64,000 bases of DNA from the NCBI GenBank assembly GCA_965224845.1, contig CBDDAJ010000026.1:248001-312000 (forward strand). Reading direction: 5' to 3'. The position numbers were made by a program, and so were the translations under genes. This document shows, one piece after another, positions 1-8,059 of the stretch. The notes beneath the pieces are model-generated. The model saw only the letters and a list, made by a program, of their open reading frames with translations, did no database searches and was not told where the DNA came from. Every line of letters begins with the position of its first letter. The stretch's first letter is position 1. The stretch is from Wocania_A sp965224845 (GTDB lineage Bacteria > Bacteroidota > Bacteroidia > Flavobacteriales > Flavobacteriaceae).

Positions 1-1055
1 TGATTGATACAAGCGATGTAGTTGATACAGAAAAGGGTGTTATATCATTCTATGGAAAAAAAGTAAGGGATTCTAAAAATGGTGGTTATGGTAAAATAAC
101 CGTGTCCAAAGCTTTTGAGGTGTCTTCTAATACGGGAATTGTTAAAGTGATAGATCAGGCTTATAGAGAAAAACCTAGCAAGTTTGTAGATAGGCTTTAT
201 GATATGAGTTTGAACGAAAAATTAGGGTTACCCATTATAGGTGAACCAGGTCCTATAATTCCCGATCCTAGAATTAAAAATGGTCGTTGGAGTGGTATTG
301 CATTACAATGGATGGCTTATGGTTATGGCGTGTCATTCACACCATTACAAACATTAACTTTTTATAATGCTATTGCTAATGATGGTGTGATGGTGAAACC
401 ACAGTTTTTAAGAGAAGTTAAAGAGTTTGATAAGGTTATTGAGCCTCCCAAAAAGGAAGTCATAAACAAACGAGTATGCTCAAAAGAAACGGTTGCAAAA
501 GTTCAGCAATTGTTAAAAAACGTAGTAGAGAAAAAACACGGAACGGGTAACAGGCTGTATTCTAAAAACTTTTCAATGGCAGGAAAAACAGGGACTTGCC
601 AAAAAGATTACAGAGATAAGTCGAAATTAAATTATATCTCATCTTTCGCAGGATATTTTCCTGCTGATAATCCAAAGTATTCGTGTATTGTAGTTATTCA
701 TGAGCCTGAAAAAGGTATTGGATATTATGGGGCTGATGTATCTGGTCCTGTATTTAAAAAAATTGCTCAAAAAATATTTACAGATACACCAATTATTGAT
801 GAGGTGGAATCTTTAAGTGTAAAAAGGGCATCAACAGAACAAGAATATGAGAGTTATTATAAAAAAGCTCAAACCTATAAAACAATAATGCCCAATGTTG
901 TTGGTTTGCCGGCTATGGATGCTTTGGCGTTACTGGAAAATATGGATGTAAATGTGAAAGTGAAACTTAAAGGTAGTGGCATTGTAAAAGAACAATCAAT
1001 TAATAAGAATATAAAATTAAAAAATAATCAAACTATTGTTTTAAAGGCATCATGA
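1..1055 (+). CDS. ftsI: Penicillin-binding protein FtsI/PBP3 (3' part, start outside window)
   Basis: Division-specific peptidoglycan transpeptidase that cross-links septal murein in the periplasm. The reading frame is open from base 3, so the gene begins upstream of the window and the first in-window start-like codon (102) is not the real start. The S-x-N motif of the transpeptidase fold is seen as SSN at nt 123-131 and the K-T-G motif at nt 585-593; the catalytic S-x-x-K must lie upstream. A C-terminal PASTA-like domain covers about nt 885-1052 (PNVVGLPAMDAL). The place directly before murE, as in other dcw clusters, supports FtsI rather than another class B PBP. Its C-terminal half appears intact. 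Confidence 0.93.
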   Translation, partial: IDTSDVVDTEKGVISFYGKKVRDSKNGGYGKITVSKAFEVSSNTGIVKVIDQAYREKPSKFVDRLYDMSLNEKLGLPIIGEPGPIIPDPRIKNGRWSGIALQWMAYGYGVSFTPLQTLTFYNAIANDGVMVKPQFLREVKEFDKVIEPPKKEVINKRVCSKETVAKVQQLLKNVVEKKHGTGNRLYSKNFSMAGKTGTCQKDYRDKSKLNYISSFAGYFPADNPKYSCIVVIHEPEKGIGYYGADVSGPVFKKIAQKIFTDTPIIDEVESLSVKRASTEQEYESYYKKAQTYKTIMPNVVGLPAMDALALLENMDVNVKVKLKGSGIVKEQSINKNIKLKNNQTIVLKAS

Positions 1056-1140
1056 AACAGTCGTAGCTAAAATTTTTATACCAGAGGAAATTGCGATAAG
1101 GGTATTACATGTTACCGATGAAAAACAATAAAATAAAACC

Positions 1141-2604
1141 ATGAAAGCGTTAAAAGACATATTATATAAAGTAACTATCAATGCCGTTGTTGGTAGTACT
1201 GGTGTGTCTGTTAGTGAAATTAGTTTTGATTCTCGTAGCATCAAAAAAACCGATTTATTTGTAGCAATTAAAGGCAATATTGTTGATGGGCATAAATTCA
1301 TTGATGTTGCTGTAAAAAATGGAGCAGCAGCAATTATTTGCGAAGCATTACCAGATAATTTGGCTGACGGGATTACTTATGTTGAGGTTGATAATTCCAA
1401 TAGTGCCTTGGCTATAATGGCATCTAATTTTTATGATGCGCCTTCAGAGAACTTAAAGCTTGTAGGGGTTACAGGAACTAATGGTAAAACAACTGTAGCA
1501 AGTTTGCTCTATCAGTTGTTTAAAAAAGCGGGCTATAAAGTAGGTTTGCTTTCAACAGTTAAGATATTAGTAGATAATAAAGTATATAAAGCAACGCATA
1601 CAACTCCGGACTCTTTAACTATAAACAAGTACTTAAAAGAAATGAATGGTGCCGGAGTCGAGTTTTGTTTTATGGAAGTTAGTTCTCACGGAATTCATCA
1701 AAACCGAATTGAGGGATTATGTTTTGAAGGTGGCATTTTTACCAATCTGTCTCACGATCATTTAGATTATCACAACACATTTTCAGAATATCGAGATGTG
1801 AAAAAAACGTTTTTTGATACACTCTCACCAAAAGCATTTGCTCTTGTGAATACTGATGATAAAAACGGATTGGTAATGCTGCAAAATACACAAGCCAAAA
1901 AACACACCTATGCTTTAAAAGGGTATGCCGATTATAAAGCACAAATTTTGGAGAATCAATTTGGAGGCTTGTTGCTTAAGGTTAATGATAGTGAAGTTTG
2001 GACACGTCTTATCGGAAACTTTAATGCCTATAATGTGCTGGCAATTTATGCTACAGCAGAATTGTTGGGCTTAGAAAAAGTTGAAATCCTAAGACTGATC
2101 AGTGAGCTGGAAAGCGTTAGTGGGCGATTTCAGTATATCATTTCAGACGAAAAAATAACTGCTATTGTAGATTATGCACATACGCCAGATGCTTTAAAAA
2201 ATGTGTTAGAAACCATCAATAGTATCCGTACAAAAAATGAAGAATTAATAACCGTGGTTGGTTGTGGTGGAGACAGAGATAAAACCAAGCGTCCAAAAAT
2301 GGGACATATAGCTTCTGCATTAAGTACTAAGGTGATTTTTACAAGTGATAATCCGCGAAGTGAAGTCCCTGAACTTATTCTTGAAGATATAGAAAAAGGT
2401 GTTGAACCTCAAAATTTTAAGAAAATAGTAACCATAACGGATAGAAAACAAGCTATTAAAACAGCCTGCCAGTTAGCGCAACCTAACGATATCATTCTAA
2501 TTGCTGGTAAAGGGCACGAAACCTATCAGGAAATTAAAGGGAAAAGATTTGATTTTGATGATTATAAAATAGTACAGGAATTTTTAAAACAATTACAGAA
2601 ATAA
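1141..2604 (+). CDS. murE: UDP-N-acetylmuramoyl-tripeptide synthetase MurE
   Basis: Cytoplasmic Mur ligase that adds the third amino acid to UDP-MurNAc-L-Ala-D-Glu with ATP hydrolysis. At 487 residues it has normal family length. The ATP-binding motif GVTGTNGKTT starts at residue 109, and a DNPR motif is at residues 403-406. DNPR is the known signature of enzymes that add meso-diaminopimelate rather than lysine, so the peptidoglycan should be DAP type. The gene follows ftsI after an 85-bp gap and is followed by a 92-bp gap with a REP-like palindrome before mraY. Confidence 0.96.
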   Translation: MKALKDILYKVTINAVVGSTGVSVSEISFDSRSIKKTDLFVAIKGNIVDGHKFIDVAVKNGAAAIICEALPDNLADGITYVEVDNSNSALAIMASNFYDAPSENLKLVGVTGTNGKTTVASLLYQLFKKAGYKVGLLSTVKILVDNKVYKATHTTPDSLTINKYLKEMNGAGVEFCFMEVSSHGIHQNRIEGLCFEGGIFTNLSHDHLDYHNTFSEYRDVKKTFFDTLSPKAFALVNTDDKNGLVMLQNTQAKKHTYALKGYADYKAQILENQFGGLLLKVNDSEVWTRLIGNFNAYNVLAIYATAELLGLEKVEILRLISELESVSGRFQYIISDEKITAIVDYAHTPDALKNVLETINSIRTKNEELITVVGCGGDRDKTKRPKMGHIASALSTKVIFTSDNPRSEVPELILEDIEKGVEPQNFKKIVTITDRKQAIKTACQLAQPNDIILIAGKGHETYQEIKGKRFDFDDYKIVQEFLKQLQK

Positions 2605-2654
2605 AAAACCAGAAGCCTGAAGCTAGAGGACTAAAACTAAAAAAAAATGATAAT

Positions 2655-2684
2655 GTCATGCTGAGTACAGTCGAGGCATCTCAA
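2655..2684. repeat. REP-like palindrome, copy 1 (murE-mraY gap)
   Basis: An imperfect palindrome with outer arms ATGC (2658-2661) and GCAT (2676-2679) around the core CTGAGTACAGTCGA. The same core, CTGAG(C/T)(G/A)NAGT(C/T)GA, recurs in the next two intergenic gaps at 3965 and 5365. The elements are intergenic only. They look like members of a dispersed repeat family common in Bacteroidota, judged from memory of the motif. Confidence 0.6.
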
Positions 2685-2696
2685 TAAAAGAATTAA

Positions 2697-3938
2697 ATGT
2701 TATACTACTTATTTGAATATTTAGAAAAACAATTCCAATTTCCAGGAGCTACACTTTTCGGATTCTTAACGTTTCGGGCAGCTTTGGCAATGATCTTATC
2801 GTTGCTTATTTCTACTATATATGGAAAAAGAATAATTCGTTTTCTTCAGAAAAAACAAATGGGAGAAACTATCAGGGATTTAGGTTTAGATGGTCAAGCA
2901 CAAAAAGCAGGAACGCCAACTATGGGCGGAATTATTATTATTCTTGCCACTTTAATCCCCGTATTATTACTCGCTAAGCTAGAAAACATTTATATCATCT
3001 TATTAATAGTAACCACCTTGTGGATGGGAGTTATTGGGTTTATTGATGATTACTTGAAGAAGTTTAAAAATGATAAAGAAGGCTTAAAAGGACGGTTTAA
3101 GATATTGGGGCAAGTGGGGCTTGGAATCATTATAGGGGCTACATTGTTTTTTCATGATGATGTAACTATGAAAGAAAAGCTTCCGTTAGAAGTGCAGCAA
3201 GAACTTTTGGCCGAAAATCCAAAAATAGAAGCCTCAAAACTATTTAAGGAGGAAGTGAAATCAACTAAAACAACCATCCCTTTTGTGAAGGGAAATGAGT
3301 TTGATTATTCAGATTTAATTACATGGATTAGTCCAGATTTAGAAAAATATGCATGGATCATATTTATTTTAATATCCATTTTAATAATAACAGCAGTTTC
3401 CAATGGTGCAAACCTTACAGATGGAATTGATGGGTTAGCAGCTGGAACATCAGCAATAATAGTACTCACTTTGGGGATTTTTGCATGGGTTTCCGGTAAT
3501 ATTATTTTTTCAGAGTACCTCAATATCATGTATATCCCAAGGGTTGAAGAAATAACTATTTATATCGCAGCTTTTGTAGGAGCACTTATTGGGTTTTTAT
3601 GGTATAACACGTTTCCAGCTCAGGTCTTTATGGGTGATACAGGAAGTTTAACCATTGGGGGTGTTATTGCAGTTATAGCTATTGCCGTTCGTAAAGAGTG
3701 GCTAATTCCAGTGTTATGTGGCATTTTTTTAGCAGAAAACATGTCAGTAATTATGCAAGTGAGTTGGTTTAAATATACCAGGAAAAAATATGGTGAAGGG
3801 CGTCGCATTTTTAAAATGTCTCCGCTGCATCATCACTATCAAAAATCGGGTTATCATGAAAGCAAAATAGTAACACGCTTTTGGATTGTTGGCATTTTGT
3901 TGGCAATACTGTCGATAGTAACCCTGAAAATACGATAG
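2697..3938 (+). CDS. mraY: Phospho-N-acetylmuramoyl-pentapeptide-transferase MraY
   Basis: Integral membrane enzyme that transfers phospho-MurNAc-pentapeptide from UDP to undecaprenyl phosphate, giving lipid I. Many hydrophobic segments are visible, together with the family motifs DDYLKK (near residue 120), NLTDGIDGLA (near residue 238) and the histidine-rich HHHYQK loop near residue 377. At 413 residues it is longer than the roughly 360 of E. coli because of a polar insertion at about residues 158-205; such an insertion is usual in Bacteroidota MraY as I know the family. ATG at 2697 follows the REP-like palindrome by 12 bases. Confidence 0.96.
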   Translation: MLYYLFEYLEKQFQFPGATLFGFLTFRAALAMILSLLISTIYGKRIIRFLQKKQMGETIRDLGLDGQAQKAGTPTMGGIIIILATLIPVLLLAKLENIYIILLIVTTLWMGVIGFIDDYLKKFKNDKEGLKGRFKILGQVGLGIIIGATLFFHDDVTMKEKLPLEVQQELLAENPKIEASKLFKEEVKSTKTTIPFVKGNEFDYSDLITWISPDLEKYAWIIFILISILIITAVSNGANLTDGIDGLAAGTSAIIVLTLGIFAWVSGNIIFSEYLNIMYIPRVEEITIYIAAFVGALIGFLWYNTFPAQVFMGDTGSLTIGGVIAVIAIAVRKEWLIPVLCGIFLAENMSVIMQVSWFKYTRKKYGEGRRIFKMSPLHHHYQKSGYHESKIVTRFWIVGILLAILSIVTLKIR

Positions 3939-3948
3939 CAAATTTGTT

Positions 3949-3992
3949 GTTCCCTGCGTGGTTGCTGAGCGGAGTCGAAGGGAGGCGGGAAC
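3949..3992. repeat. REP-like palindrome, copy 2 (mraY-murD gap)
   Basis: Outer arms GTTCCC (3949-3954) and GGGAAC (3987-3992) enclose the core GCTGAGCGGAGTCGAAGG. The core matches copies at 2661 and 5365. A GTG inside the repeat opens an in-frame extension of murD, but the extension translates repeat DNA and is not considered coding. Confidence 0.6.
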
Positions 3993-4011
3993 CTTAAGAA
4001 ATGAAACAGGA

Positions 4012-5349
4012 ATGACAAGACGAAGATTAGTCATATTAGGAGCAGGAGAAAGTGGAGTGGGAGCAGCACTTTTAGGAAAGGAAAAAGGCTATGAGGTTTT
4101 TGTTTCAGATAAAGGGAGAATAAAAGAAAAATATAAAAAAGTTCTTATACATAATGAGATTGAATGGGAAGATGAAAAGCATTCGGAAGAAAAAATTCTA
4201 AATGCAAACATCGTCATGAAAAGCCCGGGAATTCCAGATAAGATTGATTTGATTAAACAAATTCGTAATAAAGGAATTAAGGTGGTGTCAGAAATTGAAT
4301 TTGCATCAAAATATACTGAGGCTACCCTGGTTGGTATTACTGGAAGTAATGGTAAAACAACTACAGCATCATTAACACACCATATTGTAAAGCAGGAGTT
4401 AAATGTTGGTTTAGCGGGAAATATTGGCGACAGTTTTGCTAAGCAGGTTTTAGAAGATGGTTTTAAAAACTATGTGCTCGAGATTAGCAGCTTTCAATTA
4501 GACGATATTATTGATTTTAGGCCGCATATTGCCATAATTACTAATATAACGCCCGATCATTTAGACAGATATAATTATCAATTTGAAAACTATATCGCTT
4601 CTAAATTTAGAATAGCTATGAATCAAACAAAAAACGATTATTTGATTTATGATGCAGATGATGAGACGATTACTAATCATTTAAAAGCTTTTCCGGTTCA
4701 ATCAACATTATTGCCATTTTCACTAACAAAAACTATTGAAAATGGCGCGTATTTAGATAAAGAAAAAATTATAATAACAATAGATAACAACCAAATAATT
4801 ATGCCAACAACAAATCTAGCATTAGAGGGAAAACATAACATAAAAAATGCAATGGCAGCCTCAACTGTTGCACATTTATTAAAAATTAGAAAGCAAACCA
4901 TTCGTGAAAGCTTAGAGAATTTTCAAGGTGTCGAACATCGTTTAGAACAAGTACTAAAAATCAATAAAGTACAATATATAAACGATTCAAAAGCAACCAA
5001 TGTAAACGCAACGTATTACGCTCTGGAAAGTATGGATGCACCAACGGTTTGGATCGTTGGAGGAACAGATAAAGGCAATGACTATGAAGAATTGTTTCAA
5101 TTTGTAAACGAAAAAGTAAAAGCGATTATTTGCTTGGGTGTTGACAATGAAAAACTAATACACACCTTTGGAAATATGGTAGATATTATAGTTGAAACAC
5201 AATTTATGAGTGAGGCCGTAAAAATCGCGTATAAAATTGCAGAAGCTGGAGATAATGTATTGTTGTCGCCTGCGTGTGCAAGTTTCGATTTGTTTGAAAA
5301 TTATGAAGACAGAGGGCGTCAATTTAAAAATGCAGTAAGAAATCTATAA
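4012..5349 (+). CDS. murD: UDP-N-acetylmuramoyl-L-alanine--D-glutamate ligase MurD
   Basis: Cytoplasmic Mur ligase that adds D-glutamate to UDP-MurNAc-L-alanine. The start was set at ATG 4012, giving MTRRRLVILGAGESG and a Rossmann-like glycine motif at the N terminus (445 residues, normal length). A frame extension back to GTG 3958 reads through a REP-like palindrome and was rejected. The ATP motif GITGSNGKTTTA sits near residue 110. The C terminus has the usual SPACASFD stretch. It stands between mraY and ftsW as in other dcw clusters. Confidence 0.95.
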   Translation: MTRRRLVILGAGESGVGAALLGKEKGYEVFVSDKGRIKEKYKKVLIHNEIEWEDEKHSEEKILNANIVMKSPGIPDKIDLIKQIRNKGIKVVSEIEFASKYTEATLVGITGSNGKTTTASLTHHIVKQELNVGLAGNIGDSFAKQVLEDGFKNYVLEISSFQLDDIIDFRPHIAIITNITPDHLDRYNYQFENYIASKFRIAMNQTKNDYLIYDADDETITNHLKAFPVQSTLLPFSLTKTIENGAYLDKEKIIITIDNNQIIMPTTNLALEGKHNIKNAMAASTVAHLLKIRKQTIRESLENFQGVEHRLEQVLKINKVQYINDSKATNVNATYYALESMDAPTVWIVGGTDKGNDYEELFQFVNEKVKAIICLGVDNEKLIHTFGNMVDIIVETQFMSEAVKIAYKIAEAGDNVLLSPACASFDLFENYEDRGRQFKNAVRNL

Positions 5350-5359
5350 AATTGATTAT

Positions 5360-5385
5360 GGTGTCTGAGCGAAGTTGAAGACACC
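5360..5385. repeat. REP-like palindrome, copy 3 (murD-ftsW gap)
   Basis: A perfect 7-bp stem, GGTGTCT (5360-5366) and AGACACC (5379-5385), closes the loop GAGCGAAGTTGA. The core CTGAGCGAAGTTGAA is the same as in copies 1 and 2 apart from single changes. It lies 10 bp after murD and 17 bp before the ftsW start. Confidence 0.6.
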
Positions 5386-5402
5386 TTAAAATAAAATGTT
5401 AA

Positions 5403-6596
5403 GTGCAAACACTATTTAAAAACATAAAGGGCGATCGTTTAATTTGGGCTATAGTAGCGTTGTTGGCAATACTATCGTTCCTGCCTGTTTATAGTGCGGC
5501 TAGTAATTTGGCTTACAGAGGTGGAAACGGTAATACTTTTGCTTTTTTTGTCAAGCATTTTATGCATTTGTTTTTAGGGTTTGCTATAATGTACGGTGTG
5601 CATAAAATCCCGTATAGGTATTTTAGAGGATTATCATTAATAATGATTCCCATTGTTTTGGTGTTGTTGGGTATTACCATGTTGCAAGGCACCACTATTG
5701 AAGGCGCAAATGCTAGTAGATGGATTCAGATACCAATTGTAGGGATGTCGTTTCAAACATCAACTTTGGCATCGGTAGTGCTCATGGTCTATGTGGCGCG
5801 ATATATGTCTAAAATAAAAGATAAAGCTATAACTTTTAAAGAATCTATATTGCCATTGTGGGTGCCTGTTTTTCTTGTTTTAGTACTTATTCTTCCAGCA
5901 AATTTCTCAACAGCAGCTATTATGTTTTTAATGGTAATTATGTTGGTTTTTTTAGGCGGCTACCCAATTCGGTATTTAGCAGTTATTATTGGTTCTGGAA
6001 TTTTGGTTTTAGTACTATTTGTATTAATGGCTAAGGCGTTTCCCGATGCCATGCCAAATAGAGTTGATACTTGGATGAGCAGGTTTGAAAACTTTGCAAA
6101 TGATGAAGATACAAAAGCCGATTATCAAATTGAGAAGGCTAAAATAGCCATTGCTTCTGGTGAGGTGTGGGGGAAGGGCCCTGGAAAAAGTATACAAAAG
6201 AATTTTTTACCGCAATCGTCATCCGATTTTATATTCGCCATAATTATTGAAGAGTATGGTTTGTTAGGAGGTTTTACAATCATGATTTTATATATGTGGC
6301 TGTTGTTTAGAATAGTTATTGCAGCGCAAAAATCGGATACCGTTTTTGGTAAACTTTTAGTGCTTGGAGTTGGTTTGCCTATTGTTTTTCAAGCTTTAAT
6401 CAATATGGCAGTTGCTGTAGAACTATTCCCGGTAACGGGTCAAACATTACCATTAATTAGTAGTGGTGGAACCTCTATTTGGATGACATGCTTAGCCATA
6501 GGAATTATATTAAGTGTAAGTGCCAAAAGAGAAGAAATAAAGGAGAAAGAAAGTAATGAGGATAATCCTTTAGAAATTTTATCGGAAACCATATAA
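5403..6596 (+). CDS. ftsW: Lipid II polymerase / division protein FtsW
   Basis: SEDS-family glycosyltransferase that works with FtsI to polymerise septal peptidoglycan at the cytoplasmic membrane. About ten hydrophobic segments are visible. Conserved SEDS stretches include FLPQSSSDFIFAIIIEEYG and the C-terminal TGQTLPLISSGGTS. The chosen start is GTG 5403, because it gives the conserved MQTLFKNIKGDR N terminus. An ATG at 5396 is in another frame and stops after seven codons. Length 397 is normal for the family in this phylum. Confidence 0.95.
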   Translation: MQTLFKNIKGDRLIWAIVALLAILSFLPVYSAASNLAYRGGNGNTFAFFVKHFMHLFLGFAIMYGVHKIPYRYFRGLSLIMIPIVLVLLGITMLQGTTIEGANASRWIQIPIVGMSFQTSTLASVVLMVYVARYMSKIKDKAITFKESILPLWVPVFLVLVLILPANFSTAAIMFLMVIMLVFLGGYPIRYLAVIIGSGILVLVLFVLMAKAFPDAMPNRVDTWMSRFENFANDEDTKADYQIEKAKIAIASGEVWGKGPGKSIQKNFLPQSSSDFIFAIIIEEYGLLGGFTIMILYMWLLFRIVIAAQKSDTVFGKLLVLGVGLPIVFQALINMAVAVELFPVTGQTLPLISSGGTSIWMTCLAIGIILSVSAKREEIKEKESNEDNPLEILSETI

Positions 6597-6599
6597 TAA

Positions 6600-6949
6600 T
6601 TACGATATACGATTTAATGAAAGAAATAATTAAAAATAGAACAAAAAAGTTTGCAGTTGGTTGCTGGAAGCTGTGTTCAAAGTTTCCTGTTTCAAGAGAA
6701 TTCAATGCGTATTGTAATCAATTAGTAAGGTATTCTGGTTCAGTTGGAGCTAATTATAGAACAGCTTGTAGGGTAAAATCTAATGCTGATTTTATTAATA
6801 AATTGAACATTGTTGAAGAGGAAGCGGACGAAAGTATGTCCTTCTTAGAATTATTTTTGGAAGTCAATAATAAAGAGCATGTGAAAGCAAATGCATTGCT
6901 GGCTATAGAGGTACCATCAATTAAAACGATAAGAAATCGTAAATCGTAA
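6600..6949. repeat. Inverted-repeat-bounded unit holding a four-helix-bundle gene
   Basis: The 17-bp sequence TTACGATATACGATTTA (6600-6616) ends just before the start codon. Its imperfect reverse complement, GAAATCGTAAATCGTAA (6933-6949), ends exactly at the stop codon; 15 of 17 positions pair. A further copy of the AATCGTAAATC motif follows at 6956-6966, inside the first codons of murG. The unit interrupts the otherwise standard ftsW-murG order, so it may be an inserted, possibly mobile, cassette. Confidence 0.5.
6617..6949 (+). CDS. Four-helix-bundle protein (23S rRNA intervening-sequence protein family)
   Basis: A 110-residue protein resembling the small four-helix-bundle family first seen in intervening sequences of 23S rRNA genes and related to Avd of diversity-generating retroelements. 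Visible family features are the N-terminal KFPVSREF-like segment, the central SGSVGANYRTACR helix and the EEEADESMSFLEL helix. The function of chromosomal stand-alone copies is not known to me. It does not belong to the conserved dcw set, and it is framed by inverted repeats that touch its start and stop codons. The C terminus is encoded within the right repeat and may therefore be altered relative to relatives. Confidence 0.8.
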   Translation: MKEIIKNRTKKFAVGCWKLCSKFPVSREFNAYCNQLVRYSGSVGANYRTACRVKSNADFINKLNIVEEEADESMSFLELFLEVNNKEHVKANALLAIEVPSIKTIRNRKS

Positions 6950-6952
6950 ATT

Positions 6953-8059
6953 GTGAATCGTAAATCAAAAACATATAAAATCATACTATCCGGAGGTGGA
7001 ACAGGAGGTCATATTTATCCTGCTATTGCCATTGCAAACGAAATAAAATCGCGTTACCCGGATTCTGAATTTTTATTTGTTGGGGCAAAGGATAGAATGG
7101 AAATGGAAAAAGTGCCACAAGCGGGGTACGATATTAAGGGGTTATGGATTTCTGGAATTCAGAGAAAGCTATCATTTAAAAACCTAATGTTTCCCTTTAA
7201 AGTAATTAATAGCCTCTGGAGAGCTCGTAAAATTATTACTTCTTTTAAGCCAAATGTTGCCATTGGTACTGGGGGGTTTGCAAGCGGGCCTTTGTTGTAT
7301 ATGGCAGCATCAAATAAAATACCAAGTGTAATACAAGAGCAAAACTCGTACCCTGGGATAACAAATAAGCTATTGGCTAAAAAAGTAAATAAAATATGTG
7401 TTGCCTATGATGGTTTAGAACGTTTTTTCCCTAAAGAAAAAATGATTAAAACCGGAAATCCGGTGCGGCAAGATTTGTTGGATATTAATACCAAAACAGT
7501 TGATGCTAAAAATCATTTTAATTTAAAACACGGTAAGTATACACTATTGGTTATTGGAGGGAGTTTAGGATCAAGGCGAATAAATGAATTGATTGAAAAG
7601 GAGTTGGATTTTTTTGATACTCAAAATGTGCAAATCATTTGGCAGTGTGGCAAATTATATTATCAACAGTATAAAATATATAATAATACAGAAGGCATAC
7701 AGGTTTATGAGTTTTTAAATAATATGGATTATGCCTATGCTGCTGCTGATGTTGTGATTTCAAGAGCTGGAGCAATTTCGGTTTCAGAACTTTGTATTGT
7801 AGGGAAGCCTGTAATTTTTATTCCGTCTCCAAATGTAGCTGAAGACCATCAAACAAAAAATGCAATGGCAGTAGTTAATAATAATGCGGCATTACTTATT
7901 AAAGAAGAAGATTTGGATGTCGATTTCGAGAATAAGTTTTCACAACTTATTGCATCTCCGGATAAACAAAAGGAGTTGGGGGAAAATATAAAAAAACTGG
8001 CATTGATTAATGCAACAAAAGAAATAGTAGACGAAATAGAGGAACTACTTAAAGGATAA
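6953..8059 (+). CDS. murG: UDP-GlcNAc:lipid I GlcNAc transferase MurG
   Basis: Peripheral membrane glycosyltransferase (GT28) that converts lipid I to lipid II. The N-terminal glycine-rich motif SGGGTGGHIYPA is at residues 13-24, with EQNSYPG further on and the C-terminal donor site motif ISRAGAISVSEL. The start GTG 6953 lies in the repeated AATCGTAAAT DNA next to the four-helix-bundle cassette, so the first six residues (MNRKSK) may derive from the repeat. It abuts murC with no spacer, indicating co-translation. Confidence 0.95.
   Translation: MNRKSKTYKIILSGGGTGGHIYPAIAIANEIKSRYPDSEFLFVGAKDRMEMEKVPQAGYDIKGLWISGIQRKLSFKNLMFPFKVINSLWRARKIITSFKPNVAIGTGGFASGPLLYMAASNKIPSVIQEQNSYPGITNKLLAKKVNKICVAYDGLERFFPKEKMIKTGNPVRQDLLDINTKTVDAKNHFNLKHGKYTLLVIGGSLGSRRINELIEKELDFFDTQNVQIIWQCGKLYYQQYKIYNNTEGIQVYEFLNNMDYAYAAADVVISRAGAISVSELCIVGKPVIFIPSPNVAEDHQTKNAMAVVNNNAALLIKEEDLDVDFENKFSQLIASPDKQKELGENIKKLALINATKEIVDEIEELLKG

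Noticed and set aside
3150..3320. Insertion of about 50 residues in MraY as a novelty
   Set aside because: It is a usual feature of MraY in this phylum as far as I know.
3958..4011. N-terminal extension of MurD from GTG 3958
   Set aside because: It translates a REP-like palindrome; ATG 4012 gives the conserved MurD N terminus.
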